This document shows positions 46,221 through 57,128 of a stretch of 64,000 bases of DNA, in pieces. How positions within the stretch are numbered: position 1 is the first letter of the stretch; each line of letters begins with the position of its first letter. Below the pieces are notes generated by a model that saw nothing but the letters and a program-made list of their open reading frames with translations, was not told the origin of the DNA and searched no databases. The position numbers were made by a program, and so were the translations under genes. This DNA is from Sphingobium sp. AS12 (GTDB lineage Bacteria > Pseudomonadota > Alphaproteobacteria > Sphingomonadales > Sphingomonadaceae): contig NZ_JAHRGM010000035.1 of NCBI RefSeq assembly GCF_019097845.1, forward strand, positions 434,001-498,000, in the 5' to 3' direction.

Positions 46221-47618
46221 TCACCCCAACCCCCGCACCCGCTCTCCCACAACGCGCAACTCCGCCACAAACCGCGCCCGTTCCTCCCCCGCTTTCGTCG
46301 CGTCGGGCAGCCGCAGCAAATAGCTCGGATGCACCGTGACCCAGGCTTCCGCGCCGTCCGCCAGCGGGATCGCTGAACCCCGGACCTTGCCGATCGCCAC
46401 CACCTTGCCCAGCAGCGCGCGCGCCGCTGTCGCGCCCAGCGCCACGATCACGCGCGGGCGCACCAGCGCCAGTTCCTGTTCCAGCCACCATCGGCACGCC
46501 TGCACCTCGCCTGCCTGCGGGGTCTGGTGGATGCGGCGTTTGCCGCGCGGCTCATATTTGAAATGCTTGACCGCATTGGTGACATAGGCCCGCGCCCGAT
46601 CAACTCCGGCTTCGGCTAGCGCGGCATCGAACAATTGCCCTGCCGGGCCGACAAAGGGCCGCCCGGCCATATCCTCCTGATCGCCCGGCTGTTCGCCGAT
46701 GAAGAACAGGGGCGCGTCGACCGGCCCCTCGCCAAACACCGTTTGGGTCGCGGGGCCGTGGAGCGGGCAGCGGGTGCAGCCGCGCGCCTCCTCGCGCAGC
46801 GCGGTCCAGGCGGCCATCGCGTTGCCGGGTCTTTTGGCGGGCGCAGGGGCGGTGGCGATCATCGCTGCCTCCCGCGCCTGCGCGCCCGCGACCAGCGCCG
46901 GGATCAGCGTCGCTTCGGGCAGATTGCGCCAATATTTCTTGGGCATTTCGGACAGCATCGCCCCGACTTTCAGCCGCGCGGGATTGAAGATGGCGGCATA
47001 ATAGCCCTTCCATATCTCCTCGACCGGGTCGTCCCCCGGCGCGTCGTCCCGCGCTGCGCCCGGCCCCTGCGTCAACGTCTCGCCATCCCAGTGGATGCTC
47101 GCCTCCGGCGTCAGGATCGACCAGCGCATCGTCGCAAAGCGCCGCACGAAGAAGGCGGCATTGGCGCGCACGATATGCTGCTCCGGCTCGAACCAGGCGA
47201 CAAAGCGCGTGCCGTCCCCATCCTCCAGCGCGCGGAAGCGGACGAAGGCGCGCATCTTGTGGATGTCGCGCCGCACCGCCTTGGCCAGACCCTCGATCCG
47301 GCGGAGCAGCGGATCGGCCTTGTCCTCCATCGTGCCGGGCCGGTCGCGCAGCTGCACCAGCAGCGCGTAGAGCAGGGCAAAACGCTGTGGATCGCAATGC
47401 AGGATCGCGCTTTGTGCCAGATCGACAAAGGCGCGCGGCACCGCGAAAGCCGCCTGCGCCGCGACCGGCGCAGGCGCATCGCTGGCGAACAGGTCGCCGC
47501 CGTCATCGCCCACCTGCCAGACGATATCGGCCGGATCGACCCCGGCCAGCGCCAGGCCACGCGCCGCCGCCCGCCAGCCGTCAAAATCATCCGGGGCAGC
47601 CAGCGACGCGCGATACAT
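46221..47618 (-). CDS. UdgX-type uracil-DNA-binding protein fused to DUF4130
   Basis: This 465-residue protein has an N-terminal DUF4130 region (about residues 1-255) and a C-terminal UdgX/family-4-like uracil-DNA glycosylase domain. The latter has CTRCPL (281-286, Fe-S ligands), FFIGEQPGDQED (306-316) and the loop GKRRIHQT at about 359-366. In UdgX the His of KRRIH links covalently to the abasic sugar after uracil removal; the loop is intact here. The start at 47618 lies 7 bp after the hemerythrin gene. The frame runs to 47675 upstream but overlaps that gene. Confidence 0.92.
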   Translation of the reverse strand: MYRASLAAPDDFDGWRAAARGLALAGVDPADIVWQVGDDGGDLFASDAPAPVAAQAAFAVPRAFVDLAQSAILHCDPQRFALLYALLVQLRDRPGTMEDKADPLLRRIEGLAKAVRRDIHKMRAFVRFRALEDGDGTRFVAWFEPEQHIVRANAAFFVRRFATMRWSILTPEASIHWDGETLTQGPGAARDDAPGDDPVEEIWKGYYAAIFNPARLKVGAMLSEMPKKYWRNLPEATLIPALVAGAQAREAAMIATAPAPAKRPGNAMAAWTALREEARGCTRCPLHGPATQTVFGEGPVDAPLFFIGEQPGDQEDMAGRPFVGPAGQLFDAALAEAGVDRARAYVTNAVKHFKYEPRGKRRIHQTPQAGEVQACRWWLEQELALVRPRVIVALGATAARALLGKVVAIGKVRGSAIPLADGAEAWVTVHPSYLLRLPDATKAGEERARFVAELRVVGERVRGLG

Positions 47619-47625
47619 GGCGTTT

Positions 47626-48090
47626 TTAGCTGTCGGCCTCGGCGCGGGCCAGTTCGGCGGGCTTGCGCTTGGCAAAGGTGGCGGCGAGTTTCTTTTCCTC
47701 GTCCGCCGTCAGTTCCTTGGCAGCGGCGGGGAACATCTCTTCCTCTTCCTCCTCGATATGGTGGAGATAGCGCTTCTTCATCTCGGCAAATTTTTTGCGC
47801 CACGCTTCGCCGTCGAATTTCAACTCGTCCAGCTCTTCCAGATAATCGTCGATTTCCTTATGCTCGGACACGCTATGCTGCGCATTCTCGCGCAGGTCCG
47901 GGCGCGACAACATGGTGGCGTAGAGGGTTTCTTCCTCAGCGGCGGCATGAGCCGACACCTCGATCTTGAACTGGTCGAACAGCTTTTTCAGCGTGTCGGC
48001 ATCATCCTTGGCATCCGCCATTTTCGCGAACATTTCGCGATGGACATCATGATCCTGCTTCAAACGGTCGAATATCGTGGCGTTGGCCAT
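47626..48090 (-). CDS. Hemerythrin-like (HHE) domain protein
   Basis: This 154-residue helical protein has HHE metal-binding residues in DRLKQDHDVHREMFAKMADA, VSAHAAAEEETLYATML and a later SEHKEIDDYLEEL plus KRYLHHIEEEEEEMFPAA. These supply the five or six His/Glu ligands of a di-iron centre that binds oxygen or NO, or senses redox. It is the third gene of a four-gene same-strand cluster with UdgX and the radical SAM protein. The Glu-rich helix is long for this family. Confidence 0.9.
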   Translation of the reverse strand: MANATIFDRLKQDHDVHREMFAKMADAKDDADTLKKLFDQFKIEVSAHAAAEEETLYATMLSRPDLRENAQHSVSEHKEIDDYLEELDELKFDGEAWRKKFAEMKKRYLHHIEEEEEEMFPAAAKELTADEEKKLAATFAKRKPAELARAEADS

Positions 48091-48148
48091 GGCAAAGTCT
48101 CCTCCAGATATGGGGAGGAGAACGACGGGACCGGCAATTAGGTCCGTG

Positions 48149-48496
48149 TCAGCCGAACAGGAAGCGGAAGATGATCGCGACCGGTATCCACAACATAGCG
48201 CCGACCAAGCTGGCAACCCACAGCTGGAGCAGGTCGCGACGAAAGCGCAGCGCCAATCCGCTGTGCGACAGGTCGCTGCGGTCCAGCATCTGCCAGCGTC
48301 GTTCCAGCCCGCGCGCCGCCACGGCAAAGCCGCCGATCGCGACGATGATGCCCAGATGCAGCACCAGCGATCCGCCCATTTTGGCGACGATGAAGATCTG
48401 CAACAGGCAGAAGGTGACAAGCGCCGCCGCCAGATGCGTGCTGATGCGCTTTGCGAAACCGACATTGCGGCTGCCAATGGCATGACTGTCGAACAT
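48149..48496 (-). CDS. Small membrane protein (115 aa, three helices)
   Basis: From ATG 48496 the frame encodes MFDSHAIGSRNVGFAKRIST, two membrane helices (HLAAALVTFCLLQIFIVA and LVLHLGIIVAIGGFAVAA), a short charged loop and a last helix (LWVASLVGAMLWIPVAIIFRF). I recognise no family. The frame extends to 48571, but no clear site favours that. It lies between the hemerythrin and radical SAM genes with gaps of 58 and 87 bp. Confidence 0.65.
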   Translation of the reverse strand: MFDSHAIGSRNVGFAKRISTHLAAALVTFCLLQIFIVAKMGGSLVLHLGIIVAIGGFAVAARGLERRWQMLDRSDLSHSGLALRFRRDLLQLWVASLVGAMLWIPVAIIFRFLFG

Positions 48497-48583
48497 TGCC
48501 GCCAGGACCCTGATCCCCTTGGATGAGCTGACCCTGAGAGTTTCACGAACCATCCCCGCGATCAACCGCAAAATGCGTCTTTT

Positions 48584-49828
48584 TCATGAAAAAAGATCGA
48601 GCTGGGCGGGAACAGGGGTCATCTGGCGGCGCAGGTCCGCCTGATCGGCCAGTTGCACCGGTCGCCAGTCGCTGGCAATCAGGAAGGGCCGCAACTTCTT
48701 GATCGACGTGGTTAGCCGCGCCACATCGTCCAGCCGCAAGCGGCGATGGCGGCGACTGGCCAATATGCGGTTGACCGCCTTCACCCCCAGTCCCGGCACG
48801 CGCAGCAGCATCTCGCGTGGCGCGCAATTCACATCCACCGGGAAAATCCCGCGATGCCGCAGCGCCCAGGCCAGCTTGGGGTCGATGTCGAGCGGCAGGC
48901 AGCCCGTCACGGGATCGGTCGCGCTCGCCACTTCGTCGGCTCCATAGCCGTAAAAGCGCATCATCCAGTCCGACTGATAGAGCCGATGTTCGCGCAGCAG
49001 CGGCGGGCGCTTGAGCGGCAGCACGGCGCTCGGCGACGGGATCGGCGAAAAGGCGCTATAATAGACACGACGCAACCGGTGCCGGTCATAAAGGCTGCTC
49101 GCGCGCGTAATGATCGCGCTGTCGCTGGCATCGTCCGCGCCCACGATCATCTGGGTCGACTGCCCGGCGGGGGCAAAGCGCGGCGCGTGGCGATATTTGC
49201 GCCGGGCCTCGCCCATATCCTCCATCGCGCTGCGCATCCCCGCCATCGCGCCCTCGATCCGCCCGCCATCCTTTTCCGGGGCCAGCCGCTCCAGCCCCGC
49301 CTGGGTCGGCAATTCGACGTTGATTGACAGACGGTCGGCGAACAGGCCCGCCTGATGCGACAGTTCGGGGTCGGCATCGGGAATGGTCTTAAGGTGGATA
49401 TAGCCGCGAAAATCATGCTCCTCGCGCAGGCTGCGCGCCACCGACACCATCTGCTCCATCGTGTAGTCGGACGAGGCGATGATGCCCGACGAGAGGAACA
49501 GTCCCTCGATATAATTGCGGCGATAGAAGCTGAGCGTCAGATCGACCACCTCCTGCACCGTGAAGCGCGCGCGCCGCACATCGCTCGACCGGCGATTGAT
49601 GCAATAATGACAGTCGAAAATGCAGCTGTTGGTCAGCAATATCTTGAGCAGCGAGATGCAGCGCCCGTCTGGCGCATAGGCATGGCATATGCCCATGCCC
49701 TCGGTCGATCCGATCCCCTTGCCCCCGCGCGAATCCCGTTTGCTCGTGCCGGACGAAGCGCAGGACGCATCATATTTGGCCGCATCGGCCAGGATTTCGA
49801 GTTTTTGACGGGTGGAAAGGGCGACCAT
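48584..49828 (-). CDS. Radical SAM protein of the UDG-linked DNA modification/repair family
   Basis: This 414-residue protein has the radical SAM cluster motif NSCIFDCHYCINRRSSD (CxxxCxxC), a barrel region with RLSINVELPTQAGLERLAPE, and a C-terminal helix-hairpin-helix (LRVPGLGVKAVNRILASRRH) that would bind DNA. This architecture is the putative DNA modification/repair radical SAM family (TIGR03916), known to co-occur with UdgX/DUF4130 proteins, present three genes downstream. The start is the ATG at 49828 with CAGGAACGAT before it; the frame is open to 49867. Confidence 0.9.
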   Translation of the reverse strand: MVALSTRQKLEILADAAKYDASCASSGTSKRDSRGGKGIGSTEGMGICHAYAPDGRCISLLKILLTNSCIFDCHYCINRRSSDVRRARFTVQEVVDLTLSFYRRNYIEGLFLSSGIIASSDYTMEQMVSVARSLREEHDFRGYIHLKTIPDADPELSHQAGLFADRLSINVELPTQAGLERLAPEKDGGRIEGAMAGMRSAMEDMGEARRKYRHAPRFAPAGQSTQMIVGADDASDSAIITRASSLYDRHRLRRVYYSAFSPIPSPSAVLPLKRPPLLREHRLYQSDWMMRFYGYGADEVASATDPVTGCLPLDIDPKLAWALRHRGIFPVDVNCAPREMLLRVPGLGVKAVNRILASRRHRRLRLDDVARLTTSIKKLRPFLIASDWRPVQLADQADLRRQMTPVPAQLDLFS

Positions 49829-49889
49829 ATCGTTCCTGATATGTTCTAAATCCCGCCCTGTCCACAACCTCGATCAGTCGGCTGACCGG

Positions 49890-51749
49890 TCAGCCATCTC
49901 CATCCAGCACCTGCCGCACCTTGGCGGCCAGCTGGTCCAGCGTGAACGGCTTGGCCAGGAACGACACGCCGGGATCCAGCATCCCGTTATGGACGATGGC
50001 GTTGCGGGTATAGCCGGTGGTGTAGAGCACTTTCAGCCCCGGCCGTGCCTCCCGCGCCCGGTCGGCCAATATCCGGCCGTTAATGCCCGGCATGACGATG
50101 TCGGTGAACAGCATGTCGATGCGCGGCTGGATCGTCAGCATCTCCAGCGCCTGTTCGCCGTCTGACGCCTGCACCACCGTATAGCCCAGCTCGCGCAGCG
50201 AATCGACCGACATATGCCGCACCCGCTCCTCATCCTCGACCAGCAGGATGATTTCCTCACCCTGCGCACGGGGCAGGCTGTCGGCGGCGGGGACGACATA
50301 GCTGCCCGTTGCATCCGGGCCATAATGGCGCGGCAGGTAGATTTTGATGATCGTCCCCTGGCCCGGCTCGGAATAGATTTTCACATGGCCGCGCGATTGT
50401 TTGACGAAGCCGAATACCTGGCTCAGCCCCAGCCCGGTGCCCTTGCCCACGCCCTTGGTGGTGAAGAAGGGGTCGAAAGCTCGCGCCACGACATCGGGCG
50501 GCATCCCGGTGCCGCTGTCGGCGACCGACACCATGATATATTGGCCCGGCGTCACCTCGTCATGGGTCGCGGCATAGGCGTCGTCCAGATGGGCGTTACC
50601 CGTCTCGATCGTCAGCTTGCCGCCACCGGGCATCGCGTCCCGAGCATTGACGCACAGGTTGATGATCGCATTTTCCAGCTGGTTGGCGTCGATGCTCGCC
50701 CGCCACAGCCCGCCCGCCAGCACCGATTCCACCCGCACATCCTCACCAATCGTGCGGCGCAGCAGTTCGGACATGCCGCCTACCAGCTTGTTGACGTCGG
50801 TCGGCTGCGGGTCGAGCGGCTGTTGGCGTGAGAAAGCGAGCAGTCGTGCGGTCAGTTGCGCCGCCCGCTGCGCGCCCTCGGTCGCATTGTCGATGCCCTT
50901 GATGACGCGGGGGTCGCCATCCTCGCCCAGCCGCCGCCGTGCCATGTCCAGCGATCCGATGACGATCGCCAGCATATTGTTGAAATCATGGGCGATGCCG
51001 CCGGTCAGCTGGCCGATCGATTCCATCTTTTGCATCTGGCGCAACTGCGCTTCGGCGGCCTCGCGCTCCTGCGCTTCGGCTATCAGCCTTTGATTGGCCT
51101 GTTCCATTGCCAGGCCATGGGCGACCGCTTCGCTCATGCGCCGTTGCGCGGTGCGCAGCGCCATCAGGCCCAGCAGGATGACAAGCGCCGCGCTGACCGC
51201 CAGCCCGCCCGACACCAACATGCTCAGCCGATTATGGTTTGCCGTACGATCGCGCAGCAATCCTTCTTCACGCACCTTCATGGCGGCAATCTGCGAACGG
51301 ATGCCCGCCATCAAGATCTGGCCACGCTCAAAAATGCTGGGATCGATCGCCCGCCGCGCGCGCTTGCTTGAGATCCCGCGTTCCAGATAGGCGCTGCGCC
51401 TTTCGATCAGCTCAACCAGCCGATCGACCGCTCGCGCCTGCACCGGATTGTCTCTTACGTCATGGCGCAGCGTAGCTATGTCCTTGCGCCACTGGCGATC
51501 GAACCGGGTATAGCTGTCCAGAAATTCGGGCTGTCCGGTCAATATGTAGCCGCGCTGACTGCTTTCCGCCGCTTGGACCTGCACCATCATCAGCGACAGC
51601 CGGTTTTCCACCCGCAACGTATGTTCGATCCAGTCGGCGCTCGCCTGCTGGCTGCGATACAGCCAGAATGTGCCGCTCACCGCCACCATGACGATCAGCA
51701 ACGCGAGCAATAGGAGGATGATCGATCGTTCGGGGCGGATGGCGGGCAT
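49890..51749 (-). CDS. Hybrid histidine kinase with CHASE3 sensor and receiver domain
   Basis: This 619-residue protein has two membrane helices (near residues 10-30 and 180-200) enclosing a CHASE3 domain ([15 protein letters not shown]). Next come a dimerisation domain with the phospho-acceptor His in [16 protein letters not shown], a HATPase with [14 protein letters not shown] and [12 protein letters not shown], and a C-terminal receiver ([27 protein letters not shown]). The phosphate can thus pass internally from His to Asp. The start ATG 51749 follows GAGGGGCGCC. No partner regulator is adjacent. Confidence 0.92.
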   Translation of the reverse strand: MPAIRPERSIILLLLALLIVMVAVSGTFWLYRSQQASADWIEHTLRVENRLSLMMVQVQAAESSQRGYILTGQPEFLDSYTRFDRQWRKDIATLRHDVRDNPVQARAVDRLVELIERRSAYLERGISSKRARRAIDPSIFERGQILMAGIRSQIAAMKVREEGLLRDRTANHNRLSMLVSGGLAVSAALVILLGLMALRTAQRRMSEAVAHGLAMEQANQRLIAEAQEREAAEAQLRQMQKMESIGQLTGGIAHDFNNMLAIVIGSLDMARRRLGEDGDPRVIKGIDNATEGAQRAAQLTARLLAFSRQQPLDPQPTDVNKLVGGMSELLRRTIGEDVRVESVLAGGLWRASIDANQLENAIINLCVNARDAMPGGGKLTIETGNAHLDDAYAATHDEVTPGQYIMVSVADSGTGMPPDVVARAFDPFFTTKGVGKGTGLGLSQVFGFVKQSRGHVKIYSEPGQGTIIKIYLPRHYGPDATGSYVVPAADSLPRAQGEEIILLVEDEERVRHMSVDSLRELGYTVVQASDGEQALEMLTIQPRIDMLFTDIVMPGINGRILADRAREARPGLKVLYTTGYTRNAIVHNGMLDPGVSFLAKPFTLDQLAAKVRQVLDGDG

Positions 51750-51853
51750 GGCGCCCCTCATGGGAAAATGCAGCGCGCAGGGCAAGCCCCCTGCGACGAG
51801 TGTCATCGCGCGCGCCCTTGCCATCGCGCCGCGCTCCCGCCATCACCCGCGCC

Positions 51854-54800
51854 ATGGACTGGCAATTCTGGATAGATCGCGGCGGCACCTTTACCGATGT
51901 AGTGGCGCGTGACCCGGACGGGCGACTGCACACCGCCAAATTGCTCTCCAGCGACCCGGAACGCTATGCCGACGCGGCGGTCGAGGCAGTGCGGCGGCTA
52001 ACGGGGGCAAGCGACGGGCCGATCCCGCCCTGTTCGCTGCGGATCGGCACCACCATCGCCACCAACGCCCTTCTGGAGCGCAAGGGCGAACCGACTCTGC
52101 TCGCCATCACGCGCGGCTTTCGCGATGCGCTGCGCATCGGCTATCAGGACCGGCCGGACCTGTTCGCGCGGCATATCATCCTGCCCGACCCGCTCTATGC
52201 ACAAGTAGCGGAAATGGACGAGCGGGTCATGGCCGATGGCTCGGTGCTGAAACCACTGGACCAGGACGCGGCCCGCTCTGCGCTGCAATCGGGCTATGAC
52301 AGCGGCCTGCGCGCTGTCGCCATAGTGCTGATGCACGGCTATCTTTACCCGGCGCATGAACAGGCTATCGCCACGATCGCCGCGGACGTCGGCTTCACCC
52401 AGATTTCGACCAGCCATGATGTCGCCCCCCTCATCAAGCTGATTGGGCGCGGCGACACTTGCACTGCTGATGCCTATCTCTCGCCCGTGCTGCGCGCCTA
52501 TGTCGATGATCTGCGCGACGCGCTGGGCGATCAGGCCGACATGCTGTTCATGCAGTCGAGCGGCGGACTGATCGACGGCAGCCTGTTCCGGGGCAAGGAT
52601 GCGATATTGTCTGGCCCGGCGGGCGGCATTGTCGGCCTTGCCCGCACCGCCGAGCAGGCCGGTTTCCGTGAGGTGATCGGCTTCGACATGGGCGGCACCT
52701 CGACCGATGTGTCGCACTATGCCGGTGCCTATGAGCGCGACAATGAGGCGCGGGTCGCGGGCGTCCGCCTGCGCGCGCCGATGATGCGCATCCACACCAT
52801 CGCGGCGGGCGGCGGCTCGATCTGTAGCTTCGTTGATGGCCGCTTCCGCGTCGGCCCGGATTCTGCAGGCGCAGTGCCGGGACCGGCTTGCTACCGGCGC
52901 GGCGGGCCGCTCACCATCACCGACTGCAACCTGCTGCTCGGCAAGATTCAGCCTGATCATTTCCCCAGCCTGTTCGGCCCGAACGGCGACCAGCCGCTCG
53001 ATCCCGCCGCGGCGCAAACCCGCATCGCCGCCATCTGCGCGCAGGTGCAGGGGGAAACCGGCCGCACTCTGACCGTGCGCGAGGCCGCGCAGGGCTTCAT
53101 CGCCGTCGCCGTCGCCAGCATGGCCAATGCGATCAAGCGCATATCGGTCGCGCGCGGCCATGACGTGACGCGCTATACGCTGGCGAGCTTTGGCGGGGCA
53201 GGGGGGCAACATGCCTGTCTGGTCGCTGATGCGCTCGGCATGGACCGGGTGATGATCCATCCGCTGGGCGGCGTATTGTCCGCCTATGGCATGGGCCTGG
53301 CCGATCGCCGCGCGGTGCGGGAGCGCACGCTGGCCTTGCCGCTCGACGCGGATAATATGGCGCAACTCGATCAGGCGCTCGCCATCCTCGCCGCAGATGC
53401 CAGCGCCGACCTGCCCCAGGCCGACCGGATCGAAACGCTGCTGCGGCTGCGCTATGACGGCACCGACAGCCTGTTCGATGTGCCGCTGGCGGACATCAAG
53501 GCGATGCGCGCCGATTTCCTGACCCAGCATAGCGCCCGCTTCGGGTTCGCCGGGCAGGGCCGCATCCTCATCGACATGGCGCGGGTCGAGGCAATCGCCG
53601 ACACCAGCGAAGCGATGAGCGCGATCGCCACCATCGCCGCGCAACCCGCGCCGCCGCTGGTTCATATCGACTATGCAGGCGAAACCGCCCCGGTCCACGA
53701 CCGCGCGGAACTGGCCGCCACCAGCATCATCGACGGCCCGGCGCTGATCATCGATCCCGTATCGATCACCGCGGTGGAACCGGGCTGGCGCGCCCGGCTC
53801 GACGCGATCGGCAACCTGATCCTCACCCGCCACACCCCCCGTCCAGCGCCGCAGACCGGGGACGCCAGCGCCGTCGATCCCGTCCGGCTCGAAGTCATGG
53901 GTGGCCTCTTCATGGCGATTGCCGAGGAAATGGGGGCCGCGCTCCAGAACAGCGCTTCGTCGGTCAACATCCGCGAACGGCTGGATTTCTCCTGCGCCCT
54001 GTTCGATGCTGCGGGCAATCTCGTCGCCAACGCCCCGCATATGCCGGTCCATCTGGGCAGCATGGGCGACAGTATCCGCACGATCATGGTGCGGCGCGGG
54101 ACCGGGCCGGACGGGCAGCCGATCGACGGGCGCGGGATGCAGCCGGGCGATGTCTATGCCCTCAACGCCCCCTATGATGGCGGTACTCATCTGCCAGATG
54201 TTACCGTCGTCATGCCAGTGTTCGTCGATCAGGACGCCGCGCCTGCCTATTATGTCGCGGCGCGCGGCCATCATGCCGATATTGGCGGCATTACCCCCGG
54301 ATCGATGCCGCCGGACAGCGTATCGGTTGAGGAAGAGGGCGTCATCCTCGACAATATGCTGCTGCTCGATCGCGGCACATTCCGCGAAGCCGATATCCGC
54401 GCGTTGCTGGCATCGGGACCATGGCCCGCGCGTAATATCGACCAGAATATCGCCGATCTCACCGCCCAGATCGCCGCTTGTGCGCGGGGCAGTCAGGAAT
54501 TGTTACGAATAAGCAACGATTATGGCGCGACCACCGTCGCCGCCTATATGGCCCATGTCCAGGACCAGGCCGAAGCCGCCGTCCGCCGCCTCATCACCCG
54601 CCTGTCCGAAGGCCAATTCAGCTATGCGATGGATAACGGTGCCATTGTCCAGGTCACTGTCCGGCTTGATCATACGACCTGTTCCGCCACCGTCGATTTC
54701 ACCGGATCGTCGGCTCAGCTTCCCGGCAATTTCAACGCCCCCGTCTCGGTCGTCCGCGCCGCCGTCCTCTACGTCGTGCGCACCCTGATCGATGAGGCGG

Positions 54801-55441
54801 TGCCGATGAACGACGGCTGTTTGAAACCCATCACCATCATCGTGCCCGAAGGCTCGATGCTCCGCCCCCGCCATCCTGCCGCCGTGGTCGCGGGCAATGT
54901 CGAAACCAGCCAGGTCGTCACCGACGCTTTGTTCGGCGCATTGGGCGTCATGGCCGGGGCGCAGGGGACGATGAACAATCTGACCTTCGGCAATGCCCGC
55001 CACCAATATTATGAGACGATCGCGGGCGGCTCCGGCGCTGGCCCGGACTTTGACGGCGCGGCGGTGGTGCAGACGCATATGACCAACAGCCGCCTGACCG
55101 ATCCCGAAATCCTCGAAACCCGCTTCCCGGTGCTGCTGGAAGAATTTTCGATCCGCCCCGGCTCCGGCGGCCAAGGTCAGCATCGCGGCGGCGACGGCGC
55201 GATCCGGCGCATTCGCTTTCTGGAGGATATGACCGCCGGCATCCTCTCCAACCGCCGCATCGTCCCGCCCTTCGGCCTGTCCGGCGGCGCACCGGGCGAC
55301 CTCGGCCGCAATGCGATCGAGCGCGTCGATGGCAGCCTCGAACCGCTCGGTCCCACAGCCACCGCCAACATGCAGGCCGGCGACATCTTCATCATCGAAA
55401 CCCCCGGCGGCGGCGGCTTCGGCCAGTCCGATCCTGCTTGA
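51854..55441 (+). CDS. Hydantoinase A/B fusion (5-oxoprolinase type)
   Basis: This 1195-residue protein joins a HyuA-type ATPase (about 1-660) and a HyuB-type subunit (about 670-1195). The A half shows [16 protein letters not shown] near the start and [14 protein letters not shown] for ATP binding; the B half has [17 protein letters not shown] and [13 protein letters not shown]. The full-length fused form is that of eukaryotic-like and bacterial 5-oxoprolinases, which open 5-oxoproline to glutamate with ATP. Substrate could instead be a hydantoin. The start is the ATG at 51854. It is divergent from the histidine kinase. Confidence 0.9.
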   Translation: MDWQFWIDRGGTFTDVVARDPDGRLHTAKLLSSDPERYADAAVEAVRRLTGASDGPIPPCSLRIGTTIATNALLERKGEPTLLAITRGFRDALRIGYQDRPDLFARHIILPDPLYAQVAEMDERVMADGSVLKPLDQDAARSALQSGYDSGLRAVAIVLMHGYLYPAHEQAIATIAADVGFTQISTSHDVAPLIKLIGRGDTCTADAYLSPVLRAYVDDLRDALGDQADMLFMQSSGGLIDGSLFRGKDAILSGPAGGIVGLARTAEQAGFREVIGFDMGGTSTDVSHYAGAYERDNEARVAGVRLRAPMMRIHTIAAGGGSICSFVDGRFRVGPDSAGAVPGPACYRRGGPLTITDCNLLLGKIQPDHFPSLFGPNGDQPLDPAAAQTRIAAICAQVQGETGRTLTVREAAQGFIAVAVASMANAIKRISVARGHDVTRYTLASFGGAGGQHACLVADALGMDRVMIHPLGGVLSAYGMGLADRRAVRERTLALPLDADNMAQLDQALAILAADASADLPQADRIETLLRLRYDGTDSLFDVPLADIKAMRADFLTQHSARFGFAGQGRILIDMARVEAIADTSEAMSAIATIAAQPAPPLVHIDYAGETAPVHDRAELAATSIIDGPALIIDPVSITAVEPGWRARLDAIGNLILTRHTPRPAPQTGDASAVDPVRLEVMGGLFMAIAEEMGAALQNSASSVNIRERLDFSCALFDAAGNLVANAPHMPVHLGSMGDSIRTIMVRRGTGPDGQPIDGRGMQPGDVYALNAPYDGGTHLPDVTVVMPVFVDQDAAPAYYVAARGHHADIGGITPGSMPPDSVSVEEEGVILDNMLLLDRGTFREADIRALLASGPWPARNIDQNIADLTAQIAACARGSQELLRISNDYGATTVAAYMAHVQDQAEAAVRRLITRLSEGQFSYAMDNGAIVQVTVRLDHTTCSATVDFTGSSAQLPGNFNAPVSVVRAAVLYVVRTLIDEAVPMNDGCLKPITIIVPEGSMLRPRHPAAVVAGNVETSQVVTDALFGALGVMAGAQGTMNNLTFGNARHQYYETIAGGSGAGPDFDGAAVVQTHMTNSRLTDPEILETRFPVLLEEFSIRPGSGGQGQHRGGDGAIRRIRFLEDMTAGILSNRRIVPPFGLSGGAPGDLGRNAIERVDGSLEPLGPTATANMQAGDIFIIETPGGGGFGQSDPA

Positions 55442-55486
55442 CAAGACCCCCGCACGGGTCTGTTGTGACCGGCGGGGGAGGGGTTG

Positions 55487-56482
55487 ATGACGCCGGACGC
55501 AACAACGCAGATCAGATGGGGCGTCGGGGCCGCGATCCTCGCCGTGGCGCTGGTCGCAATACTGGCGCTGGTCCCTGATCCCTTCTTCCGCCAGCGGGTC
55601 ATCGCGACGACGCTCGACGATGTCGAGGGTGTTTCCCCCGGCGTTCAGGTCTATTTTCGCGGCGCACCCATCGGGCAGGTCCGCTCGGTTAAACTGGATG
55701 GGGCCAGCCGCACCTTCGCCGTCCATATGGGCGTGGCAAAGGACTGGCGGCCATCGCCGTGCGCCTTCGCCACCGTCGCCGCCGCCAATCCGCTGACCGC
55801 TCCGCGTATCGAACTGGTCGCGCTGGAAACGGCGACTGCCCAATGCGCCACCGCCCGCCGTGCCTATGGCTGCGACAGCATCGCCGGGCCGCATACGGCG
55901 GATGATATCGCCGGATGCCGTCGCCCCGCCGACCTGTTCGAAACGGCGTCGGTCGCAATTGGCGAAGCCGCCGCCGTCGCCCGCACCGCCAACGCCATGG
56001 CGCAGCGGCTGGCCACCATGTTGCAGGGCGACGGATCGGGCAGCGCGGTCGACATGGCGCAGGTCGCCCGCAACGCGACCGAAACCCTCGCTGCCTTGAA
56101 CTCGCTCAGCACCCAGCTCGACCGCAGCTTCACGCCGGGGCAGGGCGACATCGCGCTCACCCTCTCCCACGTCCGCAAGGCGACCGGGCGCGCGTCGGAG
56201 ATCGACATCGCCGCATTGAACGGCATCTTGCGCGAAACGCAGGCGATGGTCGCGCAGAATCAGGCCAGCATCGCCGGGTTGCTCGCCGAAGGGAAGGGCA
56301 GCGCCAGCGAAGCGCGGATGATCCTTGAAGGCGCGTCCGCCTCATTGATCGCCACCAGCGCCAATCTGGAACGCACCAGCGCCAGCCTTGGAAACCTCAG
56401 CGAACGGCTGGCGGGCGACCCGACCTTCGCGATCCGGGGCCAGCGCTACGCCGATCCGCCACCGCCGGGAGGACAGAAATGA
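55487..56482 (+). CDS. MCE/MlaD-family lipid-transfer protein
   Basis: This 331-residue protein has an N-terminal membrane helix (VGAAILAVALVAILALV) and an MCE domain (TTLDDVEGVSPGVQVYFRGA, then IGQVRSVKLDG). A long Ala/Gln-rich helical tail follows. MCE proteins form hexameric rings that channel phospholipids between inner and outer membranes. GGAGGGG precedes the ATG. The stop overlaps the lipoprotein start (ATGA). The permease and ATPase that usually share its operon lie on the other strand just downstream. Confidence 0.9.
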   Translation: MTPDATTQIRWGVGAAILAVALVAILALVPDPFFRQRVIATTLDDVEGVSPGVQVYFRGAPIGQVRSVKLDGASRTFAVHMGVAKDWRPSPCAFATVAAANPLTAPRIELVALETATAQCATARRAYGCDSIAGPHTADDIAGCRRPADLFETASVAIGEAAAVARTANAMAQRLATMLQGDGSGSAVDMAQVARNATETLAALNSLSTQLDRSFTPGQGDIALTLSHVRKATGRASEIDIAALNGILRETQAMVAQNQASIAGLLAEGKGSASEARMILEGASASLIATSANLERTSASLGNLSERLAGDPTFAIRGQRYADPPPPGGQK

Positions 56483-57072
56483 TGCGCCTTGGCCCGATCC
56501 TCCTGCTCCTTATGCTCCCGGCCTGCGCCGCATTGAAAAGCGGCGACGCCCCCGTCACCATGCGTGTCTCGCCCCGCTTCACCCCCGGCGCGGTCCAGCC
56601 TGCGCCGACGCTGGCGGTCGCCCCGGTGCAGGCGAGAGGCCTCAGCGGCGGGCTGCGCTACGCCTATGTCGATGCCGCCACGCCCGGCGAAATCCGCCAG
56701 GCCGCGACGCTCTTCTGGGAAGAACCGCCCGCCACCATGCTCGCCCGCGCGCTGGTTGCGGGGCTACGCACCCGCTTTGCCGCCGTCACCGGGCCGGACC
56801 TGTCGCTGGCCGCCGACCGCCGGATCGTGGCGACGCTCGACCGGTTCGAGGAAGTGACCAGCGCTGGCACTGCGCAAGCAGTCATCGCCTTTGACGTGAC
56901 CCAGGTGTCGCAGGGCAAGGCCATCTGGACCGGCCGCTATTGCGCCACCCAGCCGATCGCCTCAGCAGCCGGCACCACCCGCGCGGCGGCATTTCAGAAC
57001 GCGATCGAACAGGCGGTCGCGGCCTTTGTAGAGGACGCCGTATTGGGCAAGGTCACCGCCGCGCCCTGCTGA
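56479..57072 (+). CDS. ABC-type transport auxiliary lipoprotein
   Basis: This 197-residue lipoprotein (lipobox LMLPAC) has the ABC_trans_aux pattern: PTLAVAPVQARGLSGGLRYAY and later RRIVATLDRFEEVTS and AVIAFDVTQVSQGKAIW. Such lipoproteins (PqiC-like) cooperate with MCE transporters in lipid exchange. It is coupled to the MCE gene by an ATGA overlap. The 3' end faces the ATPase gene, 56 bp away, with a short palindrome between. Confidence 0.85.
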   Translation: MMRLGPILLLLMLPACAALKSGDAPVTMRVSPRFTPGAVQPAPTLAVAPVQARGLSGGLRYAYVDAATPGEIRQAATLFWEEPPATMLARALVAGLRTRFAAVTGPDLSLAADRRIVATLDRFEEVTSAGTAQAVIAFDVTQVSQGKAIWTGRYCATQPIASAAGTTRAAAFQNAIEQAVAAFVEDAVLGKVTAAPC

Positions 57073-57084
57073 ACAACCCCGCGT

Positions 57085-57104
57085 GTTCCCGCGCAGGCGG
57101 GAAC
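57085..57104. repeat. GTTCCCGC-N4-GCGGGAAC palindrome
   Basis: A perfect 8-bp inverted repeat with loop GCAG followed by CCAGTCCC. It is the TTCCCGC/GCGGGAA-type short repeat common in sphingomonads, lying between converging genes. Confidence 0.75.
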
Positions 57105-57128
57105 CCAGTCCCACCCTTTGAACTTGGT

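Noticed and set aside
51998..54274. 758-codon open frame on the minus strand within the hydantoinase/oxoprolinase gene
   Set aside because: Shadow of the plus-strand gene. No start region, no motifs, and an Ala/Arg/Asp/Gly composition typical of antisense of a high-GC gene.
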